A stretch of 64,000 nt of DNA from Torreya grandis (lineage: Eukaryota; Streptophyta; Pinopsida; Cupressales; Taxaceae): NCBI GenBank assembly GCA_037957365.1, contig JARHVA010001427.1, positions 3,264,001 to 3,328,000 on the forward strand, given 5' to 3'. The notes under the pieces are model-generated. The model saw only the letters and a program-made list of their open reading frames with translations. It did no database searches and was not told where the DNA came from. Position numbers and translations under genes: made by a program. Shown here in pieces: positions 12,775 through 24,351 of this stretch. The stretch's first letter is position 1; the number at the start of each line of letters is the position of its first letter.

Positions 12775-14161
12775 TAGTTACATGAAGATTTTAGGCATGG
12801 CAAGGGAATATTTTATAGCTAGGAGAATCTTGGTATAAATTTGGTAACTAAATATTTGAAATGGGTAAATAATGTATAAATAGAGGGCTTCTCCCCTATT
12901 TAAGAGATTAGTTGGCCAATGTGTTGGTCATTGTGTTGGTCCGTGTCTTCCTTATTATAAGATATCCATTTTGGGATCATTCTTATGTGTATTTCTCCTC
13001 TCTTTATAAGGTGGTTGAAGTTGTAAAATAATTTTCAAACTCTAAAAGCATGTTCATATGTCTCCCCTACCCAACATGAAGAAAATCTATCATGCTTATC
13101 CCTATGGTAGCATTTTGAAACACTGATATATTTTCTTGCAAAGTTAATGAAATTATTTGTGGTTATGTACTATTTTATATCAATAAAATGGATTAGTATC
13201 TTTTTCAAATGTTTTCAATTGTATATCTTGTTTTATGCTTATTACTAGTTGTCATCTTGGGCTTAGATCTCAATTATAAATCCCTTTTCACATTATGTTT
13301 GAGAATATGTTGCTAAATAACTTGTTGGAGCACCCTAGGTTTATGGATTTGACAAGAAAAAGTAGGTGAGATTCTAGTTTGAGTGTATGTTCTAGGATCT
13401 CAAGGATCATTTGGGTATTTGCATTTCATTGGCACTAATAAGTGAAAATCACTCCCAATATTTCCATTAGCTTGCATTTAAGTTTTTTACATCTTTGCTC
13501 TAAGTAATGTCATGAATGTTGAAATAACACCTAATGAATAAAGACCATAAATGTTCCATCCTCCATTTTTATAAATATGTAATTGTACTACCTTGAAAAT
13601 AATACACCCTTTACATATTATAAGTGTTAATTTCTAGAATATGCATAAGATATTGTATACTTAACATGTTTTTTTCATTTTTTACTTTAAATACCAACAT
13701 TGAAATCTTTTATTAAGACCCTATGTTGTTGAAAATTATTTTTAATGAAGGCTATAATCACTTTTATATTTATCTTTAATAGCTTGTATATGGTATAGTT
13801 CATTTGTTCATTCTATGTGACAACCCTTCATAGGTAGATTGAATGAGTTTTGTTTTGCCATGATCATATTTATGCCTTATTTGTGATGAAAATCCCCATG
13901 GAAGTTGAATTTTATAATGCCTCTATGTGATCAAACTACCCCATAGGTCCTTTCACCTTAGTTCAAATATATCCATAAGTAGCAGGAAGCTGACCATAGC
14001 CTTTGTAGGTACCTCTCAGTCATTTTTTTAATCTGGTCTAATATTTATGCCAAACCATTTCCTAGTTAAAATGATATACTAGTGGGTTTTTCAACATTGC
14101 TTGTCATTTTATCTCAAGTGTGGAAGGCTGAGTGTATGACCTGTACAACTAAGAACTAACA
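12775..14161 (+). repeat. 3' LTR of the gag-only element
   Basis: Partner of 6712-8106 and of almost the same length. It carries an intact TATAAATAG box at 12875-12883 followed by a small GC-richer palindrome (AGAGGGCTTCTCCCCT). It ends at ACTAACA, 14161. Confidence 0.88.
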
Positions 14162-14640
14162 CATTTATTAATAAAATTATTAGATTCATCTGTACTATTG
14201 GCATACATTACAATTATTGAATCAACACAAACAAAGAAACTTAAAATTCATTAACTCAAAGAGGGAATAATAAATATCAAACCAATTTTCATGATAATCA
14301 ATTCCTTGATTTCTTCTTGTATATTCATTCAAAACTTTGATCCTTTGAAAAAAAGGTTTTACATGTATATAAAAATCTTATGTAATGGGTCACCTCATCC
14401 TCCATGTTTAGAACACTTCATTTACATCTAAAAATACTATAATATAAGTCTTTGTTACATGTCAATAAATTATAAATATCTCAATCATGCAACATGTTCA
14501 TGATGCCAAGAAGATCTAGTTGATTACAATATAAATATTTCTAGGACAAAACTATCTAGTTATAAATGTTACACATAAAAATGTACAAAATTAACCTTCA
14601 TGCTAAATCAGATCTTGCTTATTGTGTCTCAAAAATTTCA
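14162..14640. other. Region 3' of the large minus-strand ORF
   Basis: AT-rich sequence between the right LTR of the gag-only element and the stop codon of the large minus-strand ORF. It could be that ORF's 3' flank. No motif is recognised. Confidence 0.4.
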
Positions 14641-16679
14641 TCAAAACTATAGTTATACTTGTGCTTGATGATGTAGTAACTAGATTTGTACTTGGAGATG
14701 CATTGGTTGATTGAGTTTTTGTTACCATGGGAATTATAGTTTAGGTGGAACTATAGTGGTTGTAGTTATTGGCATTGTAGGTGGAGTATATATAATATAA
14801 CTATAAGGTGGTATTTTTTGGGTTTCCTTCCTATTATAATCTAAGTCCTAGTAGTGATTATATGCCGTAGTTTTGTATGCTCAAATTAGGTTCATATCTA
14901 GGAGATGCGGCCTAGTCACCCTATTTATTTGTTGCATTATCTTGGCATGTTCTATCTTAGTGGCTCTAAATCCAACCTAAAAAACTTCCACCCATGTTTA
15001 CTTCATCCTAGATGTTCTTAATTTGGCTTCAATTTATTCTAAGCTTAAACCTCATAGACTCTGCTTAAATCCATCAGAGGCTTGCTTAATCATTTGATCA
15101 AATGAATCCTAAGTAACCAACTTATCTCTACTATCTTGAATTATAGTCAATTTTAGATATGTCCAAATTTTATCTACCTAATTCTCTTGTTTGACCAATT
15201 TATTCACTAAATCCTTAGAGGATGATACGTAATCCCAAGCCTATTATTTTCTTATTGAGGCTAAATTCAAATTATTTGATGCCTTCCATAGAATCATCAA
15301 GTCTTAGTGGCTAAATGCCTTATTACAGGTATATAACACTGATAAATTTAGTTTATTATCATCGTCTTTGTGACTTTTAAATAATCTAGTTATAAAGTTG
15401 ACATGAGGAGCCAAACTAACTCTTAAATAATGAATAGAATCAATAATCTCATACATCCTAAGTGTTACATTTTGTACATCCTTTTTAATAGCTTGGGGAG
15501 ATCAAATTACCTATTGTTTCTCTTTGAGAATTTCCTATTCTTCTTTGATCTCTTATCTATCCATTTTTGTCCCTTCATGTATGGATAGGATTTCCTATAC
15601 ATGGGTCTCCATGTAGGACTTGAGGTCATCAATATATAGGTAATGACCCTTTTTCCTATTCTACCTCTTGTTAAGGGAGTAAACTTCTTCCCTTTCATCC
15701 ATAAGTAAAGTTATACCCAAGCTAACTTCAATTTTCCTCTTCCATACCCATTTTACCAATGTTGAAGGTTTACCAAATAGTGATATCACTATTGGTAGTT
15801 TAATGATATTTAGTTTGGGCCTATTAAAGGCTGACACTCTTAATTCCTTGGCCTAATATATAAGAGTTAGCTTCAAGGGATCTAGTGTTGAGATTCCACT
15901 TGTGCATGTTCTTCAGGATTATAGTTAGTTTTAGTGGAAGGATTGGGCATTGATGGTCATATGATTTCTGAGTAGTCTATGTTTCCAAATTTTGTCATTG
16001 GATGGAAAATAAAGAGTGGTTACTTCTTAGGAGCTCTTTTGGTGTTAACCACCATGGTTGTATAACTTGGAGTTAATTAAGGCAAATGTGAGCCTAATTT
16101 GGTATAAGGAGACATAATTGGAGTGATTAGTTAGGCAATTGATGGAATGGATAAAACCATAGTTGATGGGATGGACATTGAAAAAATGGATACCACAACT
16201 ATAGAGGATGGAGTAGGTGAAGTGGTATTGGGTAGATTCATAAATGGGTGTATGAAGATTAAACCTACAAAAAGTGCTAAAATAGGAATGAATGTAAACA
16301 TAACTAGACCAGGGGTGATAAATACTAGAAGTAATGACATCATAGGAAAAGCCCTAAAGGGGATATAAGTAAAGGAACCTTGCTAGATGGTTCACCTATG
16401 AGAGGTGCCCTAGCATTTAGTGCTTGTAAGATCAATATGTTGGCTTACTAAAATTCCTCCTCATTCACCTCTTATATTGGCTCACCTTTTGATGAAGGTT
16501 CTAACTCCTTGAGTGTCTGTGTGGGAGAGGTATTTGCTATATCCCCATTGGTCTTCCTTTAATAACACTTTGCTATATGTTATTATGGAAATATAAATTA
16601 TTGGGAAAGAGAAGGGATAAAAATATTATTTTTTGGGTCTATTGAAGTAATTATTTTTTATTCATCTAAGGAGTCCAAG
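14641..16679 (-). pseudogene. Unrecognised giant ORF, C-terminal half
   Basis: Continuation of the frame at 22248-24069, separated from it by the inserted LTR element. Skipping the insert and one copy of the 5-bp duplication, the frame runs straight across the joint. The part nearest the joint is Pro/Ser/Thr-rich and hydrophilic (16679-15900) with at least two frameshifts, near 16340 and 15890. Then comes a long well-kept frame (15890-14641) with KPSTLVKWVWKRKIEVSLG near 15720-15770, an EVYSLNKR and GHYLYIDDLKSYMETH stretch, a charged probably helical region (EILKEKQ), and a Gln/Pro-rich tail ending at a TGA at 14641. Most stops replace Gln. I know no family with this layout; an extra ORF of an LTR element is possible. 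Confidence 0.6.
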
Positions 16680-17916
16680 TGTATGCAATCAAAAATACAT
16701 CATGTCTATAAATCAATCCTAGTTTGAAGAAGATAGAGCATACCTACACTTCTAATTGGGAATATATTTTTTAAGAATAAACATGATAATATGGGGTTAT
16801 AATATAATTAATTAGGGTATAACTTATCATAATACACCATGATAGGAAGCATTCTAAAGCCTATAGTCTAACACAATCATATAACAACCCTAAAAGAGTC
16901 ATAGGTTTAATGTTCACTCTATATCTAATAAACAAGAAAGTAAATCTAATCTAGTCTACATAAAATCTTAAGGCATAACATGATGGGTTAGTAAATAAAT
17001 AAAAACATGTATAATATAATCTCAATTAATTATAGTATGAGTAATAATTAATACATGTAATATAAAGAGTAATATTATTTGAACCTGTACTTATGATACT
17101 TATATCTATTAAAGAGAGGAGAAAAAAAGTTATAATATACTTACCTGAATGTGAACCCATCAATACTAAATCTCTCCCTTGGCTAAAGGGGATTTTTAAG
17201 AGGTTTTTTTGGTTTTTAAGGATAACTACTAAAGTCCAAAACATCCAAGACTTATCCACAAGACTAGATTCTCCAAGTAGAAACCCTAAGCTAAGACTTC
17301 TCATGTAGAATGGTGGAAGAGAAGATTAGAAAGAAGCATGAGTAAATAAATACTCTTTATTTAATATTGAAATAATTAAAAAATTATATTGTATTTATAT
17401 GTGGATCTCACCCTAAATCCTTATAAATATGTCAGTTGTATGAGGTTGACCTAGTTGACCCTATATGTTTTTGAGAGATAAATCACTAGAGTCTGAGCTA
17501 GGTTGGCTAGAGGGATGATGAAAATCAAAGTGAAAAATATAATAAACAATATAAGGTTGCCTTAATTGACATTTTATAGAAATCAAAAGATGAAAAATGT
17601 ATAGGATCAACCTAGTTGACCTTGTACAGTCGACTGGCTAAAGGGGATGAAGGTGAGGAAAAGAGGGATAGAAAAAGGAAAAAGATTGGAGTGTGCAAGG
17701 GAGGAGTAATAGTTTTGGTAATGGTTATAATGGATGGTTAGATTGGTAATAATTTGGAAATAAGGGAAAAAAATCATGTGAATCACCAATGGTCTACCTA
17801 ACCCTTTCTTGGTACACCCCTTAGGGCATGTACTCAGAGATATTAAGTCTCGATAGGTTCTTGCAAGATATAGAGCATAAATATTAGATAAAAGTTGAAA
17901 ATATTACGTGTATACG
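16680..17916 (-). repeat. 3' LTR of the LARD-like element
   Basis: Matches 21008-22247 from TGTATGCAAT to TATACG. The minus strand carries TATAAATA at 17399-17392 and, about 250 bp downstream, AGGTAAGTAT at 17146-17137, a perfect-looking plant 5' splice site also kept in the other LTR. Confidence 0.88.
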
Positions 17917-20555
17917 TATGCCCCACTCGAATATCATTATGTTTCACTAAGGTGAAATAAGGGATGGTTCTTTGAGAAAGAACAAAAGGACACATAATAT
18001 TAAGCCTAAAAATAATTAAAGTATTTTAAAGTAAAAATAACTAAAATTAAATGAATAAAAAGGGAAAATAATTGAAAATTAATTGTAATGCATACCTTGA
18101 CTTACCTTTATCACTGGATGATTATTTTCTATGTTTTTAGTTTTGATTGTGTAGGGTCAAAGACTACTTTTGAAAAAATCAAGAATACAAAACTAGAGAG
18201 AAAAAACAAAAAAATGCAAGAAAAGCCAAGATAGTTGGTACTATGAGGATGGGATGTACTTAAAAATTTGGAAATTTGGGGTGATAAGTTTTATATTAGA
18301 CCAAATGACCAAGTCAAACAACAAGAGTAAATTAGGTAACTAAAAATCCAAGGCTAGTAAAGATAAAAAAACTCAAACAAGCTATCCTTAAGTAATAAAG
18401 GCAAACTCACCAAGTCAAACCAAGGATTTATGTCAAATAGTATGGTAATCAAATAAATCAATGGTAAAATAAGAAACAAAATGGTAATAAAATATTGATG
18501 AGTGAGAAGTATCAATCCTTATCTCACTCAAAAATGGAAAAAGGTGCATAAAAAGGGAAAACAACATTGATGAGTAGTAATTAACAAGCCAACCTCACTC
18601 AATAATGGAAAAAGGGTATAAAATCAGGTGTCGATAATATTAGGAAAGTAAAATAATGGAAATTGGTAAAATGAAAGTAAAGTAAGTATAATAATGTAAG
18701 TCAATGGTAAAAAATAAAGAAGCATCCATAGTTACTCAAACATATTATTTCACTCTAAGGATAGATAAAAATGAAAAAAATAAGTGCTAGTATGTTTTTA
18801 AGAGGTTAAGAAGAAGGAATTAAAGAAGAAGAGAAAATATATTTGGAATCACAATTTATCTATCAAGGGGGTAAATTAAATGGGTGGAAGGGAGAATGAA
18901 GGAAAAACCAAAGTATAAGAACTCTTTATCGAAGTCAAGACACTCAAATTAGGTTTGTCAAAAAAAAGAGGAATTTCAACCTTAAGTACTTTGAATAAAT
19001 TATCTTAGCCACATAATTATTAGCTCAACAAATAAATTATATATATCTTACCATGAAAACTCTATGCATTAAAATTAAAATGGACCTACTTCCCTACAAT
19101 GTATTTCCTATTCTTTAGGACCCATTATAGATTCATCAATCTACTGTAAAGATTGGGTACTTATGTGAGAAAGTAGATAACTCCATAGAGTTTTTTGAAT
19201 TCCTCTATTCCAATATACTAGCCTACCACACCCCAAAGGACCTCATCTCTATGTGAGGCCAACTATGGAGTTTGAGCTTTGATTACAGATAGGAGATGTG
19301 ATTGTAATCACATCTTTGGTGTGAATTTTAATTTTGATATTTGTATGTTGCCTTTTAGATATCATTGAATTTTGTTTCAAATGATTTTGATTTTAACTTT
19401 ATTGATGGATCTTTCATTTCTTCCTCCATACAAATTTGGAAAACCAAACACAGGTTTTAAAGATGACTTTCATTTGAATACTTGGGACAAGGTTGTTAAT
19501 AGAGAGAACTTTAAAGAGCATAGGGTCTAAGAGTCTCATAAATCTAGGTGAAATTAAAGTTCTATCTTTACTTTGACCTTTTTTAATCCAATGTGGAGTG
19601 AGAGAATGAGGGAAATCAAGAGGAGTGACAAATGGAACAAGTTAAATTACTTCAAATCACAAAAAATGTGACAAAGGGGAAAGAAGGGATACGATGGTAT
19701 TAAAATGTGATTCCTTATCATAAGAATGAGGGAAATGGAGGAAAACATCCTAACATATATTTTTTATGTAAATTCTGTATAATAAAAGAATCAATAATCT
19801 AAAGTTTGAAAACTATGATGTAAAAAGATGATAATTTTATGAGGAGGGTCAGGTCCTATTTATGGTCTTACGAATCAATCCAAAAAATAAAAAATCAAGG
19901 GGTTTAAAAAATGGAAAATTCAAGAAGATAAAAAATCCTATGGTACATCAAGAAACCAAAAGATTAAAAGGAAGGGCTAAAGATTTGTGAAAGGAAGGAA
20001 CTTGCTATAGAGGGAGAGACTCATGTAAGTAACCTACAAAAAGTATTAGATAGATGGAATATATAAAGAATGAAAATAATGGAATTATCCTAGACTAACA
20101 TCTATATCAAGGATGAGCATGTTGGAGACAATTTTGTGTCTCAAAATGTTTCTTAGAGTTGAATTAGTTTGCTAACATGTAATGGAGAATAAGAGTGGGC
20201 ATCACAAAATACCCCAAAGGGTAAGTGGATGTAGGGATGGAAATCATAAGATGTCCTAAAGTCTAAAATAATATATGGGTGGGAATTTCAAGATACCATA
20301 AAGGATAGATAAATATGTGGATTGGCATCACAATATGCCCCACAAGCTAAAAATAGGAAGAAAAGATAGGAAAAGATAAGAAACAAAGAGAACCCCATAT
20401 ATTGTCTAGATGGATTCAAGGTGTCTAATAAGAGTCTAATATGGGATATGATGCTTGAGGAAATAAAAATCATGTTAATAAATAAGAATAATAGATAGAG
20501 ATAAAGAAATAAATTAGGCAGATAGATAACTAAGTTGAACATATAAAGAAATCAA

Positions 20556-20812
20556 AAACTATACAAGGTCGACTGGGTTGACCTAATACAGATAACATGT
20601 CCTAAAAACTATACAAGGTTGATTTAGTCAACCCATTACATCAAAAAAAGGATAAAATTTGATGAAATATGAATATAGGGTCAACTGGGTCAACCTAGTT
20701 TTATATCCTAGATAGAAAGCAAGCAAAAAAGATACAGAGTCAACTAGGTTGACCCAGTTTTATATTTGAGTGTTAGAAAATAATAATATAGAGAGAGGTT
20801 TAACCTAGTAAT
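20556..20812. repeat. Cluster of GGTCAAC-GTTGACC dyads, period about 50-60 bp
   Basis: Near-palindromes of the form GGTCRACTRGGTTGACCYA occur at 20566, 20616, 20678 and 20738, with a decayed copy near 20796. The first two sit in a 50-bp repeat beginning AAAACTATACAAGG. Related motifs also occur in both LTRs (17444-17460, about 17609, 21771, 21881). Confidence 0.75.
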
Positions 20813-20984
20813 ATAAATATATTAAAAACAAAATGAAAATTTAATGAAATAAGCTAAAAAAATCCTATAATGGTTAGTTCACATCAGGTTCACTAGGATG
20901 TAGAACATGAAGGTGAAGCCAAAGTGAATAAAACACTAAGATGAAAGTGGAAACATGAAGACAATCTAACCATTGGTGGGATAT

Positions 20985-21004
20985 GATTCACCTTGGGTTC
21001 ACCA
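20985..21004 (-). promoter_or_regulatory. Candidate primer-binding site of the LARD-like element
   Basis: On the minus strand the sequence three bases past the LTR reads TGGTGAACCCAAGG and onward. It begins with the TGG expected from a tRNA CCA end. A decayed second copy (TAGTGAACCTGATG) lies about 107 bp further in. I cannot name the tRNA. Confidence 0.5.
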
Positions 21005-21007
21005 GAA

Positions 21008-22247
21008 TGTATATAATTAGAAATGAATCATTTTTATAAATCAATCTTGGCTTGGATAATATACAACATACCTACACTTCTTATTAGGAATATATTAGTT
21101 AATTATGAGCATGCCCAATGTGGGGAGCCATTAAACCCAATTAGGGGATCACTTATCATAACACACCATGATAGGAATGATTCCAAAGCCTATAGTTTGA
21201 CATGATCATGTAACAACCCTAAAATAGTCCTAGGTTTGATGTTCACTCTATATCTAATAAACAAGAAAGTAAATCTAATCTAGTGCACACCAAATCTTAT
21301 GGCACAACATGAGGGGTTAGTAAAGCAATAAAAACATGTATAACAAAATATTAATTCAGATAAGTATGATCAAGGCCCTCATACATGGAATATGAAGAGT
21401 AATATTATTTGAGACAATAATTATTCTACTTTTATCTACTAAAGAGAGGAGAACAAAGTTAGAATATACTTACCTAAATATGAACCCATTGAGACTCAAT
21501 CTTTCCCTTGGCCAAAGGGATTTGAAAAAGGCTATTATGGTTTGCAAGGATAACTAAGAAAGGCCAAAGCATATAAGAATTATCCACAAGACTATATTAT
21601 CAAAGTAGAAACCCTAAGCTAAGACTCGTCAAGTAGAATGGTAGAAGAGCCGATTGTAAAGAAGCACAAGCAAATAAGTACTCTTGATTGCATACTAAAA
21701 TAATGATGAAATGATATTTTATTTATAGGTGGATCTCACCCTAAATCCTTCTAAATATGTTGGATATATAAGGTCAACCTATTGGACCTTGTATGTTTTT
21801 GGGAGATAAATCACTAAGTTATGAGCTAGGTCAACCAAAGGGCTGATGAAACGTAAAGTGAAAAATAACCTAAATAATATAGGGTCAACCTAGTCGACCC
21901 TATAGAGTAATCATAAGTTGAAAATTTTATAGGGTTGATATAGTTGAACAAATACAATCGAATGGCTAAAGGGGATCAATGTGAGGAAGAGAGGGATGAA
22001 AAGAGGAAAAAGATTAGAGGAGTGTCCCAAAGAGGATTAATAACTTAGGGAATGGTTTTAAGGGCCTGTTGGATTGGTAATAATGTGGAAATAAGGGACA
22101 ATAATCTTGAAAAACACCAATGGTATTCCCACCCCTTTCTCAGTGCACCCATTAGGGTATGCACTCAGAGAGATTGAGTCTTGATGGGTTCTTACAAGAT
22201 GTAAAGCATCAATAATTGATAAAATTTGAAAATATTATGTTTATACA
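21008..22247 (-). repeat. 5' LTR of the LARD-like element
   Basis: Left (plus-strand) end TGTATATAAT and right end TTATACA give TG...CA termini in both readings. Minus-strand TATAAATA lies at 21727-21720, in the context CCTATAAATAAAA, and the splice-donor-like AGGTAAGTAT at 21485-21476. Confidence 0.88.
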
Positions 22248-24069
22248 CTAAGCATATAATCTTAGATTAATCCCTTTATACACTATATCTGGCTTGAGTT
22301 AGCTCCTCATATATATCTTGCTTAACCTCTATTAGTTTAATTATTAAATTTTGAACTAGGATCATTTGTTCCTCCTCAACTTGTGTAGATATAGGCATTT
22401 GTTATTCTTGTTGTTATTCATTATATGCTCTAATGAGTGGTGCCTCATCTACAAACTATTTTTAGTCCTTGGGTTGGCTTTGAGATATTTTGGGATCTTG
22501 TCCCTATCCTTCTAGTGTATTTTATGGCCTTTCACTTCATAAATCAAAAGATCTCCATCCTCTAGAAGGTGAAATCCTAAACTTTGATTCACTAAGTGTG
22601 AGATATGGTTATGGATGTATCACTCTCAATGAGTCCTCACTAAATCCTATAGTTTAGTCCCTTTATTTTACCTCTTACTCATCATTTAAATTTAGTAAGA
22701 TAAAGTCATGATCCATTACATCGTGTTTGTAAGCAAGGCCAAGGGTGTGGATTTTATTTTAGACCTTGCCATGAGGATCCTAGTCTCTATGAGGGAGGGT
22801 AGATAATGCATATGCCTTATTGGCATTCTCATCATCCTTAAATTTCATATAAACCATGAATTATAGTCTCAAAATGGTGATTTGGGAGCCATGGAATGTA
22901 GCCTTCTTATTTATTGTCAAATCCTCATCAATGTTATTCCATATCTAGTATGCAATTTCCTGCTTAGCTACTTTGTCCAAAATGAACTTAGGGAGCTAAA
23001 GAGTATCTATCTTGTGGTCATATACCATGATAATAGTGTAATATAGGTAGAGATAGTAACCTCCTATGTTTCTGGTAAGCATCCTCACTATGCTAGGTGA
23101 AAATCTTACCAAAGGCAAGTCATGGATGGCCATATAGACCTAAGGGTAGAGATCCTCAGCAATATTTGCTATGTTTCTAACATATGAATATATGTGTAAA
23201 AAAATAAAATAGTCACATATTATATTCTTAATTACTTATGTGTTTGGATCCCATATGACTCCATTGTGACTATAAACTATGCCCATGGTTGTGTCCAATA
23301 GGTAAGACATCATGTAAAAATTTTGTCTTAGTGGTCGCTTATCTTTATGCAATATTTATTCTTAGAGGAATGCACTGATGAATTCCCCCAATGTTTAGGT
23401 GTGCTCTAAGGTACTTAGCATGTCTATTAGGGGAACCCACTCCAGGTGTAGTAAGTAGATGCTCACATTACCAAAAAGTTAATTTAATAATTCCATTCCC
23501 ATATGGATTCCCATTCTAAATTGGGTGATAGGAATAGGGTTATTGATATGTTCTTTCCAAGTGAAATTTTCTCTAGGGAGAAGCCACTATGATATATCTC
23601 ATTATGTGTTATTTTCCTTCTTCTATGTGATGATAGTGTGTAAATAAAAAGGTACATCTTGAATGGATAGGATCAAATACCTTTTAAATTATTTGACTGT
23701 TATATATGAGATAACTATGTTTTTGTCAACATAGTGAAGGTATTCATTATCCACTATTATCCCTTCAAATAAGAGGCCCCATAGTAAATCTATGCATGGC
23801 ATAACATATATCTTTGTAATTATATAATGTAGGGATTAGAATTCTAAAGGGATTAGGTCCTTTACTATTTACTTATCTTTAGATGATATGTCTTCTTCAA
23901 TTGTAAAGGAGTTCATGTTTTCTATTTCTTCCCATAATGTCATGTAATTTAGATAGCATCCATAGAATATAATAGCATCAAGCAATGTGTCCAAATACTC
24001 TATGGAATACTTCATAGAGAAACTAAATGGTGTTAGGGATCCTTTGTATGAATTTGATGATGATTTCAT
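22248..24069 (-). pseudogene. Unrecognised giant ORF, N-terminal half
   Basis: Starts at an ATG at 24069 in the context ACCATGAAA, with a stop a short way upstream in the same frame. About 607 codons stay in a single frame down to the LTR junction, with some 31 stops, most readable as Gln or Trp decay. Visible landmarks are MKSSSNSYKGSLTPF at the start, FTWKEHINNPIPITQFRMG near 23560-23510, LLHLEWVPLIDML near 23445, NGVIWDP near 23260, IHDLPLVRFSPSIVRM near 23130, and an AYQ-IWNNIDEDL stretch (Gln codon now a stop) near 22950. After 22600 it becomes acidic and Gln-rich. It lacks zinc knuckle, protease, RT and integrase motifs. The density of sensible sequence shows it once coded; the function is unknown. 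Confidence 0.62.
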
Positions 24070-24123
24070 GGTGGTTTGATAGATATTGTTATGTTCCAAG
24101 ATTTTGATAATGATGTATAACAA

Positions 24124-24351
24124 AACTAAATTTTATGGATTAAAAAATCATTGTGATGACAATTAAGGCTTTTGTGATCACTTAAAGTTGAAGTTTAATC
24201 AATATCAAAGATGGAAATATGTGAAATTGGATAGGGCCTCAATATTAATAGATTTATTCATTGATTTATATTTCATGCACTAATAATCATCAATGTCTAT
24301 GAGCTCATCACCTTCATTAAATTCAAATTCAACCACCCTATCCTAGTTTAC
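24124..24351. other. Short spacer between divergent broken frames
   Basis: Lies between the start of the minus-strand giant ORF and the plus-strand broken frame. No promoter element is convincing. Confidence 0.4.

Larger units (their letters stand above)
6712..14161 (+). mobile_element. LTR retrotransposon with gag-like ORF but no pol (TR-GAG type)
   Basis: Two direct repeats of about 1.39 kb (6712-8106 and 12775-14161) bound a 4.7 kb interior. Plus orientation follows from a primer-binding site just after the left repeat (8113-8130), a TATAAATAG box in the right repeat, and a plus-strand gag-like frame. The interior has one degenerate ORF (8941-10595) and then 2.2 kb with no RT, RNase H or integrase motif in any frame I read. 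Such elements need enzymes from an autonomous relative. Both LTRs close on AACYAACA. The exact left end is uncertain (TA at 6712 or TG at 6720), and no target-site duplication is convincing. Confidence 0.85.
17917..21007. other. Non-coding interior of the LARD-like element
   Basis: Purine-rich on the plus strand, with many A-runs and weak repeats of GATGAGTARNAATYAACAAG type near 18490-18600. The longest frame (20288-20542, minus) is a low-complexity Leu/Ile/Phe string and is not credited. Short dyad repeats lie at 20556-20812. Confidence 0.65.
16680..22247 (-). mobile_element. Non-coding LTR retrotransposon (LARD-like) inserted in the giant ORF
   Basis: Direct repeats 16680-17916 (1,237 bp) and 21008-22247 (1,240 bp) flank 3.1 kb without coding capacity. 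The 5-bp flanks CCAAG (16675-16679) and CTAAG (22248-22252) are a target-site duplication with one C/T change. Minus orientation is supported three ways: a TGG-starting primer-site candidate three bases from the LTR at 21004-20985, a purine tract GAGTGGGGCAT at the other LTR, and a TATAAATA box on the minus strand in both LTRs. It must rely on another element's enzymes. Confidence 0.88.

Noticed and set aside
15507..15698. 63-codon minus-strand ORF rich in Arg/Lys
   Set aside because: Out-of-frame shadow of the giant ORF; the true frame there reads GHYLYIDDLKSYMETH.
17026..17308. Overlapping ORFs of 92 (minus) and 71 (plus) codons
   Set aside because: Both lie in the LTR of the LARD-like element. 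The other LTR (21340-21640) does not keep them open.
20288..20542. Hydrophobic 84-codon minus-strand ORF resembling a membrane protein
   Set aside because: Purine-rich DNA read on the opposite strand yields Leu/Phe/Ile strings. It lies inside a non-coding LTR element and has no start context or conservation.
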